A stretch of DNA of 22,584 nt. Source: Nitrospinota bacterium. GTDB lineage: Bacteria > Nitrospinota > Nitrospinia > Nitrospinales > VA-1. The stretch is from positions 1-22,584 of the forward strand of contig JADFGI010000004.1 of NCBI GenBank assembly GCA_022567815.1. Direction: 5' to 3'. The position numbers and the translations under genes are program-made. A model generated the notes under the pieces. The model was not told the DNA's origin. It did no database searches and saw only the letters and a list, made by a program, of their open reading frames with translations. Of the stretch, positions 14,210 through 21,772 are shown one piece after another; position 1 is the first letter of the stretch; each line of letters starts with the position of its first letter.

Positions 14210-15844
14210 ATGAAACGCGCCTGTTTATTCACATTCGCCGTATTATTCAGTTTATCTTTTTTCCTTCCGGTTTCCCATGCCACTTATCCGGGAAAGTCCC
14301 TTACCCATTGGGACCCTACCCTGTCGGATGAACATAAAGATCCCGATTACCAAACCGTCGCCGATCTCGTGAAAGAGAAAAAATTTGATGAGGCCATAGC
14401 CCTCCTTGATAAAAAAATCCAAACCGTTGCCAATATAAGTACGCCTGTCATTTTAAAAGGTTTCATAGCCAATGAGCAGGGAAATTACAAACAAGCCCTT
14501 CAGTTATTTTTCCAGGGGCGGCCAAAGCAAAAACCCGGCATTCCTCAATCTCCTCACCCCGCAATCCATTTCGGATTTTGCCAGGTTTACCGGAACCTGG
14601 GAAATAGTATCCTTTCTGAGCAGGCCTGTCTGGTCGCCGTGGAAAGGAATCTGGAAGCCCCCGAAGTCCATTACGAGTATGCCCAAACCCTGGCCATTCA
14701 AGGGAAAATGCAAAAGGCTCTGAAAGAATTGCAGATCGCCGCAAAACTGGATCCCAAAAACCCGCAATACCCTTTGGAATCTGGAATGGCCTCCAATTAT
14801 TTGAATAAGGTGGAGGATGCGGAAAAATATTTTCTTGAGACCCTGTCCCTCGATCCGCAGAACATCGATGCGGCTTATGAGGCCGCCTATTTATACACGG
14901 TTCAGAAGAAGTCCGAAAAGGCAAAAAAATATATCTACCAGGTTTTGGAAACCCGGCGGGTGCATCCCAAAGTTGATTCCGCAAAACTTCTCCTGGATTA
15001 CGTCGATAAAAACGCCGCGGACAAACTTTCCCTGAAAATCGTCCCGCATGTATATCATTTGAGCCGATCGCAATCCATGTATCAATCGGGCCAATTTGGG
15101 TTGTCCCTGATCGAAATCCAAACCGCGGCCCGTCTCAAGCCCGATGACTTGAAAATTCAGGAAATCCTGATTGGGATGTGTACCTTTCTATTTCGTCTCG
15201 ACACTGGAGAAAAAACCATTCGCCATTTCCTTGAGTTGGTGAAAGACAATGATCTATTGCAGGCGAAGGCTTACCAAAAACTGGGAGACATTCGGATCAT
15301 TCAGGGGAAATTGCTGGAAGCCCGCGAGTTCTATGAAAAAGCTCAACCTCTCGGTGATCCCGGAAACCTTGCCAAAATCAGTCTGGCGCAATTTCCGGAA
15401 CTTTCCACCGCCAACCTTGCTCTCCAGGATCCCAACGAGATCTTTTTCAAACCCACAAATGCGCTGAATAGACAAGGGGAGATTTTCGCCCATTACAAAA
15501 TGTATGATCGCGCCATCGCCATCTATTCCATGGTGATACGCATGGACCCTCAACACCTGGAAAGCATGCTGAACACTGCGACTGCTTATTACAAATCCGG
15601 GAAAAATGGCCGCGCCATTTCTATTTTAGAGCGACTGCTTGTAACCCATCCTGGCCACGATCAAATTTTGGCGCATCGATTTCTGCTCGCCCAGGCCTAC
15701 GTCAAACATGGCGACCTGGATGGAGGATTAAAAAACCTGAAATGGATCGTCCAGAAAAATCCGGCGATAAAAGGTCAGATTCAATCCGACCCGGCCTTTA
15801 AAACTCTTAAAGAAAACAAGGAGTTTAAGGAATTGCTACAGTAG
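14210..15844 (+). CDS. Exported TPR-repeat protein
   Basis: This 544-residue exported protein has a clear signal peptide (MKRACLFTFAVLFSLSFFLP, cut near the SHA-T) and many tetratricopeptide repeats. Visible repeats include VHYEYAQTLAIQGKMQKALK, PLESGMASNYLNKVEDAEKY, AAYEAAYLYTVQKKSEKAKK and, near the C-terminus, QGEIFAHYKMYDRAIAIY and MLNTATAYYKSGKNGRAI. TPRs make helical scaffolds for protein contacts; the partner is not shown. The frame is open back to 14024 but overlaps the end of the DUF1566 gene. The ATG at 14210, 31 bp after that gene, puts the signal peptide at the N-terminus. The ribosome-binding site is weak. It is probably cotranscribed with the DUF1566 gene. Confidence 0.85.
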   Translation: MKRACLFTFAVLFSLSFFLPVSHATYPGKSLTHWDPTLSDEHKDPDYQTVADLVKEKKFDEAIALLDKKIQTVANISTPVILKGFIANEQGNYKQALQLFFQGRPKQKPGIPQSPHPAIHFGFCQVYRNLGNSILSEQACLVAVERNLEAPEVHYEYAQTLAIQGKMQKALKELQIAAKLDPKNPQYPLESGMASNYLNKVEDAEKYFLETLSLDPQNIDAAYEAAYLYTVQKKSEKAKKYIYQVLETRRVHPKVDSAKLLLDYVDKNAADKLSLKIVPHVYHLSRSQSMYQSGQFGLSLIEIQTAARLKPDDLKIQEILIGMCTFLFRLDTGEKTIRHFLELVKDNDLLQAKAYQKLGDIRIIQGKLLEAREFYEKAQPLGDPGNLAKISLAQFPELSTANLALQDPNEIFFKPTNALNRQGEIFAHYKMYDRAIAIYSMVIRMDPQHLESMLNTATAYYKSGKNGRAISILERLLVTHPGHDQILAHRFLLAQAYVKHGDLDGGLKNLKWIVQKNPAIKGQIQSDPAFKTLKENKEFKELLQ

Positions 15845-16047
15845 GACCAATTGGACTCATATCGCCTGACCGAAACCATTGATAGTTCTATCTCAAATCC
15901 AACAAAGCCTTCCTCCACAAATACATTCAATATAAAGTTTGACATTAAATTTCCTTTATTGTTACCTTGGTAATATATGAAATTTTCCATGAATTCCCTT
16001 CATTCCTTTATCCCAAAGGAGCAAATCCAGCACAAGGAGAACCTTAA

Positions 16048-16509
16048 ATGTTTGAACACGGCTCACACTCGAGGATCAATTGGAAACCCATAAATTTTTT
16101 TACCCTATCATTTGTGGTCATCTTCTTCTCGATATACAGTCCCACAACCGTTTCTGCGGCTGAACTGTGTAAGGAGGGGAAAAAAGATCTGATAAGAAGC
16201 TTCGATGTCATTCATGCAAGGGGCGGGTTGTGGGGAATCATGGAAAAAACCGTCGGCCTGAAAGACAAATCGGTTCTAGGATTGCAGGCCGATGGCAAAA
16301 TAAGACGCACTGTCAGCATTTTCGAAGAAATGTGCGAGGATGGGAAAACCCCTACCATCGCTCTTTATGATGAAATCAGCGACCTGATCGGCGATGGTAG
16401 AAGGGTATTCAATATGAAACCAGACCGTACGCCTCCCAAAAAAATTCTGGAGCGGATCAACGCGGTGCATGATAAAGCCGCCGCGCTTTTGAAAAAACTT
16501 GGGGAATAA
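16048..16509 (+). CDS. Exported protein of unknown function
   Basis: This 153-residue protein has a signal peptide (hydrophobic core about residues 16-30, predicted cut after VSA near 36-37). The mature part is 110-120 residues, largely helical, with two cysteines (41 and 96) that could form a disulfide in the periplasm. It ends in a short amphipathic Lys/Leu helix (INAVHDKAAALLKKLGE). I do not recognise a family. AAGGAG precedes the ATG by eight bases. It lies 32 bp upstream of the peroxiredoxin gene on the same strand, so the two may be cotranscribed. No function is proposed. Confidence 0.72.
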   Translation: MFEHGSHSRINWKPINFFTLSFVVIFFSIYSPTTVSAAELCKEGKKDLIRSFDVIHARGGLWGIMEKTVGLKDKSVLGLQADGKIRRTVSIFEEMCEDGKTPTIALYDEISDLIGDGRRVFNMKPDRTPPKKILERINAVHDKAAALLKKLGE

Positions 16510-16541
16510 ACCAGCCAAATGCTAATAAGGAAGAATGTTTT

Positions 16542-17000
16542 ATGCTTAAGGAAGGGAATAAGGCGCCGGATTTTAACGCTGTCGATCAAAACGAAAACAA
16601 GGTTAAATTAAGCGCCTTCAGGGATAAAAAAAACGTCGTCCTTTATTTTTACCCTAAGGATATGACTCCAGGGTGCACCACCGAAGCCTGCGATTTTAAA
16701 GACAATTTTAAAAAATTCAAAGATACGGTTATTCTGGGAATCAGCCTGGACTCGCCCGCACGACACCAAAAATTCATCGACAAATATGGCCTTCCCTTCG
16801 ATCTGATTTCCGACGCCGACCAAAAGGTGGTGAACAAATTTGGCGTCTGGCAGGAGAAAAAACTCTACGGAAAAACGTTTATGGGAATCGTCCGAAGCAC
16901 CTTCATCATCGACAAAAAAGGCGTGATCCGCAAAATATTTCCCAAGGTGAGAGTCAAGGGACACGTTGATGAAGTAATTGAAGTTCTCAAGGGAATATAA
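16542..17000 (+). CDS. bcp: Thiol peroxidase, Bcp/PrxQ type
   Basis: This 152-residue peroxiredoxin belongs to the BCP/PrxQ group and reduces hydrogen peroxide and organic peroxides using thioredoxin in the cytoplasm. The peroxidatic Cys45 sits in YPKDMTPGCTTEACDF and the resolving Cys50 is five residues later, the spacing that defines the group. Thr42 and Pro43 of the active site and Arg118 in VRSTFIID are also present. SPARHQKFIDKYGLPFDLISD and RVKGHVDEVIEVL match the family. The length is usual (about 150). The TAA ends one base before the mosaic repeat that separates it from the convergent M24 gene. Confident. Confidence 0.96.
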   Translation: MLKEGNKAPDFNAVDQNENKVKLSAFRDKKNVVLYFYPKDMTPGCTTEACDFKDNFKKFKDTVILGISLDSPARHQKFIDKYGLPFDLISDADQKVVNKFGVWQEKKLYGKTFMGIVRSTFIIDKKGVIRKIFPKVRVKGHVDEVIEVLKGI

Positions 17001-17128
17001 AGCGCCAGCGTGACGCTGGCTCCTCCGCGGAGGGCGAACTTGCTCACGCCAGATAATGGGGTTTTAGTTTATTCGGGACTGGTGTACCCCTTGTTTGTTT
17101 TCAAGAAGGTATTTTCAGGGCCTCGCGT

Positions 17129-17166
17129 AGCGTCAGCCCTCCTGCGTAGCAGGCTTTTCTTCCCCG
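17129..17166. repeat. 38-bp exact direct repeat, left copy
   Basis: This block starts AGCGTCAGCCCTCC and ends TTTTCTTCCCCG. It is identical to 17239-17276, and a core element lies between the two copies. Confidence 0.92.
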
Positions 17167-17238
17167 CGCCAGCGTGACGCTGGACCCAGTATTAACGTGC
17201 AATGGATTTATAGCTTTTCAGGGCTCGTGAACGAAGTG

Positions 17239-17276
17239 AGCGTCAGCCCTCCTGCGTAGCAGGCTTTTCTTCCCCG
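17239..17276. repeat. 38-bp exact direct repeat, right copy
   Basis: Identical to 17129-17166. On the minus strand it encodes the last residues of the M24 protein and supplies its stop codon (TGA at 17245-17243). Confidence 0.92.
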
Positions 17277-18697
17277 TGTAACGGGGCGAGCATCAGCCGT
17301 TCGATTTCCGCGACGGATTTAGGAATTTTTCGCGACATATTCCCGCAACCGGTTTCGGTGATGAGCAGATTATCCTCAATTCGGATGCCGATTTCCTCAT
17401 CATAAGTTTTTCCGTTCAGTTGGATGCGAAACGCCCCGTAGAGTCCCGGTTCATTGCTTATCAGCCATCCCGGTTTCATGGGTTCGCTGAGGTAATTGCG
17501 GAAAGGGTCGCCATCGTGTTCCTGCTCACCTATCAGGTGGCTGACTCCATGCGGTCGGGATTTATACTTGAGTTTGCATTTTCCCCCGGCCTTGCGAAAA
17601 ATATTATCCAGGTCAGAATTGATGGAGCCCCAGCAACAATCGTTCAGAACATCAATCGTCACACCCGCTTTGGCTTTTCGTTGCACGGCCTTCTGCGCCT
17701 TCAGAACAATTTCATAAAGCATTTTCTGCAACGGATTGAACCGGCCGGAGGCCGGGACCGTTCGTGAAATATCCGCGTGCATGGTCATCCAGCGGACTCC
17801 GAAATCTATCAGCACCAGTTCGTTGCGGGCAAAAGCATCGTCGTTCTTCATATAATGCAGAATCGTGGCATTGCTCCCGGAAGCGACGATGGAGGGGAAA
17901 CTGAGTCCATACGGCGAATTCATCAGCATCTGCCCTTCTATAAAGCCCTGAACCTGGAATTCATTGCGAAATCCACGGAAGTTCCTCAAAGTGGTTTTAA
18001 ACGCGCTTCCTGTCACATCACTGGCCTTTTGCGTGTTGGCCACATCGTATTCGTCCAAAGGCAGGCGCAGGTCAAAATGATTTTCCATGATATTAACCAG
18101 GCTAAGGCCGGACAGGCTCTTGCCGGATGAATTCCAGGTACGGACCCAGCGGGATAATTTGCTCTTGAAGTCCCAATTATGATCGGTCTTGATTTCCGTC
18201 CTCTTGCCGTTTTTAACTCCCTCTACCCAAAAAGTGCCCAGCTGTTTCTTTTTCTGTTTCAGGAACCGCTCTTGCAGAACATTTTTTAAGTCGCGAATAT
18301 CCCGGACATCCTGGATGCCGGTTACCTTTTGGACTTCCCGAACGCTTTTTTCATCGCCTACCCCAAACCGGATGCCATTCCAAAACTCCAGCTTTAAATC
18401 CTTCTCAGCCACGAACAGTATTTCATCCGATTCCCTGGAATTCGGGTCCAGAAGTAAAACCACCTCAGACTGGTTGATTCCTGTCAAATACATTAATGAG
18501 GGTTCCTGAAAAGTCGGACAATAGGCATAAGACCACACCGTTTTTCCTTCCGGTCCATACGGGACCCCGGTGATCGCCATCAACTTGTTTTCGCGTTCCA
18601 TCAATTTTTTACGCCGTTCGCGGAACCGGCGTTTTGCGAACTTCCCCGCCCCGCCGTCTCTGAAAATTCCTGTATAGGTTTTTTTGTTATTTTTCAT
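17243..18697 (-). CDS. pepP-like: Aminopeptidase P-like M24 metalloprotease
   Basis: This 484-residue protein has an aminopeptidase P N-terminal domain (about 20-190) and an M24 pita-bread catalytic domain (about 240-465). It would remove an N-terminal residue before proline in the cytoplasm. The five metal ligands are present: Asp298 (LIDFG) and Asp309 (HADISR), His387 (HGVSHLIG), Glu416 (NEPGLY) and Glu441 (IRIEDNLL). His383 and His394 accompany them. The catalytic motifs SHLIGEQEHD and YDEEIGIRIEDN fit the family, but substitutions around 384-391 mean prolidase-like activity cannot be excluded. The last 14 residues (after LML) are encoded by mosaic repeat DNA and look foreign to the family. 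The start at ATG 18697 has no clear ribosome-binding site. Confidence 0.88.
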   Translation of the reverse strand: MKNNKKTYTGIFRDGGAGKFAKRRFRERRKKLMERENKLMAITGVPYGPEGKTVWSYAYCPTFQEPSLMYLTGINQSEVVLLLDPNSRESDEILFVAEKDLKLEFWNGIRFGVGDEKSVREVQKVTGIQDVRDIRDLKNVLQERFLKQKKKQLGTFWVEGVKNGKRTEIKTDHNWDFKSKLSRWVRTWNSSGKSLSGLSLVNIMENHFDLRLPLDEYDVANTQKASDVTGSAFKTTLRNFRGFRNEFQVQGFIEGQMLMNSPYGLSFPSIVASGSNATILHYMKNDDAFARNELVLIDFGVRWMTMHADISRTVPASGRFNPLQKMLYEIVLKAQKAVQRKAKAGVTIDVLNDCCWGSINSDLDNIFRKAGGKCKLKYKSRPHGVSHLIGEQEHDGDPFRNYLSEPMKPGWLISNEPGLYGAFRIQLNGKTYDEEIGIRIEDNLLITETGCGNMSRKIPKSVAEIERLMLAPLHGEEKPATQEG

Positions 18698-18800
18698 ATC
18701 GCTAATTTAAAAATGAAAAGAAGATTCATCCCACTTATAATCCTATCCATACTACCGGGTTGGCCCCGATTTTCCAATAACACCGAATCCTTTTTATAAC

Positions 18801-19463
18801 ATGTGCGGACGCTATACCTTAACCAAACCGGCAAAAACCATTCAATCGCATTTTGCCTTCATGGAGCCCAAGGTTTCTCACAAAAAACGATATAACATTG
18901 CGCCCACACAGCAAGCGCCAGTTGTCATGCTCAGGGAAGGCAAGCGTGAATTACTCCTCATGCGCTGGGGATTGATCCCCCCCTGGTCCAAGGATGAAAA
19001 AATGGGCTCCCGAATGATCAACGCCAGAGCGGAAACGATTCAGGAAAAACCCAGCTTCAAAAATTCCTTCAAAACCAAACGATGCCTCGTTCCCGCCGAT
19101 GGATTCATTGAATGGGAAAATACTGAAGGAGGGAAGCAACCCCATTATATTACATTGCAAAATAATGCGCTGTTCGCTTTTGCGGGCATCTGGTCGGAGT
19201 GGAAAAAAGACGACGGGCTTTTATGGACTTTCTCGATCATCACCACCGACTGCAATTCTCTTGTGCAACCCATCCATCATCGCATGCCGGTCATATTGTA
19301 CCCTGAAAATTATAACACCTGGCTCAACGTATCCTCAGAAGCAAAAGCTCTTCAATCTTTGCTGACCTCCTTCCCAGCAGACCAGATGGAGCGGATCGCG
19401 ATTTCCAGGGAAATCAACTCGGCAAAAAATGACCGGGCGGAATGTCTCCGGCCACCAGCGTGA
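18801..19463 (+). CDS. yedK-like: SRAP-domain protein (abasic-site crosslinking, YedK/HMCES type)
   Basis: This 220-residue SRAP protein belongs to the family of bacterial YedK and human HMCES, which form a covalent thiazolidine link to abasic sites in single-stranded DNA through the amino-terminal cysteine after Met removal. The sequence shows Cys2 in MCGRYTLT, NIAPTQ, RWGLIPPW, Asn74 and Arg76 in MINARAET, Glu104 in DGFIEWE, and His159 in IHHRMPVIL. These match the active residues of the family. The length is usual (about 220). The last residues, PPA, and the TGA stop lie in the mosaic repeat, as if the natural end had been shortened or replaced. There is no visible ribosome-binding site before the ATG. 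The M24 gene runs divergently and the methyltransferase gene convergently. Confidence 0.95.
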   Translation: MCGRYTLTKPAKTIQSHFAFMEPKVSHKKRYNIAPTQQAPVVMLREGKRELLLMRWGLIPPWSKDEKMGSRMINARAETIQEKPSFKNSFKTKRCLVPADGFIEWENTEGGKQPHYITLQNNALFAFAGIWSEWKKDDGLLWTFSIITTDCNSLVQPIHHRMPVILYPENYNTWLNVSSEAKALQSLLTSFPADQMERIAISREINSAKNDRAECLRPPA

Positions 19464-19651
19464 CGCTGGCTCCTCCGCGGAGGGCGAGATTGCTCACGCC
19501 ATGAAATGTTTATTTGGGGCTCGTGACCATAGCGTACCCTTTGGGCATGAAAGCTGATGAAGAGGATATCACAAGCAAAGCGAACGTCCGCCATTAACCA
19601 CTGCACGTTAACACTGGGTCCAGCGTCACGCTGGCTCCCCGTGTAACGGGG
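19455..19651. repeat. Mosaic hairpin repeat, inverted composite copy D
   Basis: The left part, CCAGCG-TGA-CGCTGG (19455-19469) with CTCCTCCGCGGAGGGCGA and TTGCTCACGCCA, copies 17005-17052. The right part is an inverted core: GCACGTTAACACTGGGT with CCAGCG-TCA-CGCTGG (19620-19634), then CCCCGT-GTA-ACGGGG (19637-19651), two bases before the methyltransferase stop codon. Between them lies about 100 bp with a GGGCTCGTGACCATAGCG remnant of the third module. It lies between two convergent genes. Confidence 0.88.
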
Positions 19652-19652
19652 A

Positions 19653-20267
19653 TTATTTTTTCCTGAGCAGTCCCAGCAGTTCCTTATCTTTTCGTTTTTC
19701 GACGGAATGGGGAGTCTTTTCCAAAGTTTCAATGTGAAAATCATCGGAAAAGTGATCGAGAATATCGGATGGCGTGGTATTGAAAGGGGGACCTCCCTTT
19801 TCACCGGTTTCATAAAAAAGGGCGACCAGCAATCCGCCTTTTTTTAATATCCGCGTCGCGGTTTCCACATAGGCGAAACGCCGGGAGGGGTGAATGGCGC
19901 AGAAAAACGCTTGCTCCAGCATTAAGTCGTATTGGGCGTTATGATTTTCGTCCAGTTGGAAAAAATCCTGATGCAGGACATTGGCCTGCAATTTTTTTTC
20001 TTCAAGAGAGCGTGACAATATATCCACCGCTCCGGGAGCATAATCCAATCCAGTGACCTGTAACCCTTTCCCGGCTAGAAACAGGACCTCATGTCCCTGC
20101 CCGCAACCGGGAATGATAGCCTTACCCTTCGGAAGCTTATTTTCTTCCCACAACCGGATGAAAGGCGGGGCCACCTGGCCCAAATCCCACTGCAAATCAT
20201 CATTGTCATAGTGTTTCTGCCAGTCGTCCCTGGCATACCCCTCAGGGGATTTTGGAGTCTCATTCAT
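19653..20267 (-). CDS. TPMT-like S-adenosylmethionine methyltransferase
   Basis: This 204-residue class I methyltransferase belongs to the thiopurine methyltransferase (TPMT) group. It begins with the group's Trp-rich cap (WQKHYDNDDLQWDLGQVAPPF) and continues with the SAM-binding IIPGCGQGHE (residues 51-60, GxGxG variant), then VTGLDYAPGA, in which Asp75 binds the ribose, and MLEQAFFCAIHPSRR, the usual catalytic-site stretch. ILKKGGLLVALFYE and GGPPFNTTPSDI complete the fold. Bacterial members are linked to detoxifying selenium, tellurium or thiols, and some are general thiol methyltransferases; the substrate cannot be told here. AGGGA lies about nine bases before the ATG. The stop codon lies one base beyond the repeat hairpin at 19637-19651. 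Confidence 0.88.
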   Translation of the reverse strand: MNETPKSPEGYARDDWQKHYDNDDLQWDLGQVAPPFIRLWEENKLPKGKAIIPGCGQGHEVLFLAGKGLQVTGLDYAPGAVDILSRSLEEKKLQANVLHQDFFQLDENHNAQYDLMLEQAFFCAIHPSRRFAYVETATRILKKGGLLVALFYETGEKGGPPFNTTPSDILDHFSDDFHIETLEKTPHSVEKRKDKELLGLLRKK

Positions 20268-20476
20268 GCGCTATCAATCCCTAAATTCAAACCATATTAC
20301 ATGTGCATTCATAGCACACATGGGACCTGCCGAAGAATAAACTTTTGATGAATTCATGACCTTTTAGGTCGCCTCGAAAAATTCAACATGGTCTTTGAGC
20401 CAACCTCTCAAAACAAGGTAAGGTTTTACATGGATTATTTTAAAAGGGGATGTGGATAATGAGGGGTTTCCAAAAA

Positions 20477-21712
20477 TTATCCCACCGGCGCTATTGAAAT
20501 CATCGGAAGATAGAGAACGAATTTGGCCCCTGCGCTTCCATCGGATTCAGCCTTAATGATTCCACCGTGTTTTTGAATGATGGAATAGCAAACGGACAAT
20601 CCTAAACCGATCCCTTGACCCGGTGGCTTAGTGGTGAAAAAGGGGTTGAAGATTTTCGACAATTGACCCTTTTCGATTCCATGCCCTGTGTCTGAAACTG
20701 TAATGCGTACAAAATTTTCTTCTCTTATATTTGATGAAGGGGATTTTGAATTAATATTAATTTCCTTCGATGATTCTTCAGTTTTTATCGTCAGGGTTCC
20801 CTCCTGATTCATGGCACAAATGGCATTGTGAAAAATATTTTGAAACACCTGACGAAGGAGTTTTCTATCAAAACCGATTTTGGGTAAATCTAAATTAAAT
20901 TCTCGAATCACCGAAATTCGTTTGAACCTGCCTTCCTTATCAAGATCATCCAGAATTGTGGTTAATTGACTATTGATATCATTCTTGGTCAAAACAAGCC
21001 CTTCCTGATTGACAAAATGCTCAAGTTTTTCAATAATCCTCTCGATTTTTTGGATCTCTTCCTGAATTGAATCCAGGTCTTTAATTAATTCGGAGTCATT
21101 TTCCCGTTCCATGGCCAAAGCCTGAGTGTGACAGGAGATAATATTTATGGGATTTAATACCTCATGGCAAATTCCGGAGGTCAAGCATCCAAGGCTGGCC
21201 CATTTTTCGGATTGGATCATTTGCTCCTGGGTGGATTTGAGTTTTTCCATTGATTCTTGCAATTGATGGTTTTTCTTTATCACTTCCAATTTAGATTTTT
21301 CCTGCTCTTTTTTTAGATATTGCAATTGCAGATGGGTTTCAACCCTGGCTAAAACCTCGGCTTGTTTAATGGGTTTTACAATGTAATCCACTCCACCAAG
21401 GGAAAACCCTTTAACAATATCGTCGGTTTCATTTTTCGCTGAAATAAAAATGACGGGAATTTCTTTGGTCGAATCATTACATTTTAATTGGCGGCAAGTT
21501 TCGAATCCATCGATACCAGGCATCATGATATCCAGCAGAATCAAATCCGGAACAAATCGGGGAGCAATCTTCAGTGCTTGCTCTCCACTGGTAGCCACAG
21601 AAATTTCATATCCCTCCGGTGCCAGGGTTTGACGCAAGACATCAATATTTACGGCGGTATCGTCCACAATGAGAACTTTCATACCCCTTAAATCCGTTTT
21701 TTCATTGCCCAT
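20477..21712 (-). CDS. Receiver-domain histidine kinase (REC-HisKA-HATPase)
   Basis: This 411-residue soluble protein has an N-terminal receiver domain (about 10-125: VDDTAVN, phospho-accepting Asp61 in LLLDIMMPGIDG, and KPI at 113), a coiled coil of about 40 residues (130-168), then a histidine kinase core. His183 is in GICHEVLNPIN within the typical ASLG-L-SGI-HE dimerisation motif. The ATPase boxes are NIFHNAICAM, DTGHGI, FTTKPPGQGIGLGL. This REC-first order, without any membrane segment or PAS, means input arrives by phosphorylation at the receiver domain from another kinase. The HDOD gene lies 60 bp upstream and is probably in the same operon. The ATG at 21712 is favoured over the later ATG at 21682 because it covers the receiver domain fully with a short lead. 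Confidence 0.92.
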   Translation of the reverse strand: MGNEKTDLRGMKVLIVDDTAVNIDVLRQTLAPEGYEISVATSGEQALKIAPRFVPDLILLDIMMPGIDGFETCRQLKCNDSTKEIPVIFISAKNETDDIVKGFSLGGVDYIVKPIKQAEVLARVETHLQLQYLKKEQEKSKLEVIKKNHQLQESMEKLKSTQEQMIQSEKWASLGCLTSGICHEVLNPINIISCHTQALAMERENDSELIKDLDSIQEEIQKIERIIEKLEHFVNQEGLVLTKNDINSQLTTILDDLDKEGRFKRISVIREFNLDLPKIGFDRKLLRQVFQNIFHNAICAMNQEGTLTIKTEESSKEININSKSPSSNIREENFVRITVSDTGHGIEKGQLSKIFNPFFTTKPPGQGIGLGLSVCYSIIQKHGGIIKAESDGSAGAKFVLYLPMISIAPVG

Positions 21713-21772
21713 GATTGATTTATTCTCTCGGTAAATTTTAAGATTTCTTTAGGAAAGAGGCTAGCCAGGGTC

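Larger units (their letters stand above)
17001..17286. repeat. Mosaic hairpin repeat, composite copy C
   Basis: Modules in order: CCAGCG-TGA-CGCTGG (17005-17019), CCTCCGCGGAGG (17022-17033) with GGGCGAACTTGCTCACGCCA, a 38-bp block (17129-17166) containing CCTGC-GTA-GCAGG, a core CCAGCG-TGA-CGCTGG (17169-17183) with ACCCAGTATTAACGTGC, an AGGGCT...AGCCCT hairpin (17220-17250), the same 38-bp block again, and finally CCCCGT-GTA-ACGGGG (17272-17286). It starts one base after the peroxiredoxin stop and encodes the C-terminal tail of the M24 protein. Confidence 0.9.

Noticed and set aside
15939..15976. Promoter TTGACA before the exported protein at 16048
   Set aside because: A perfect -35 box is present but the nearest -10-like TAATAT is 26 bp away.
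17001..17286. Insertion sequence or integron
   Set aside because: No transposase or integrase frame, no terminal inverted repeats around the block, and no target duplication found. The elements look like small modular repeats.
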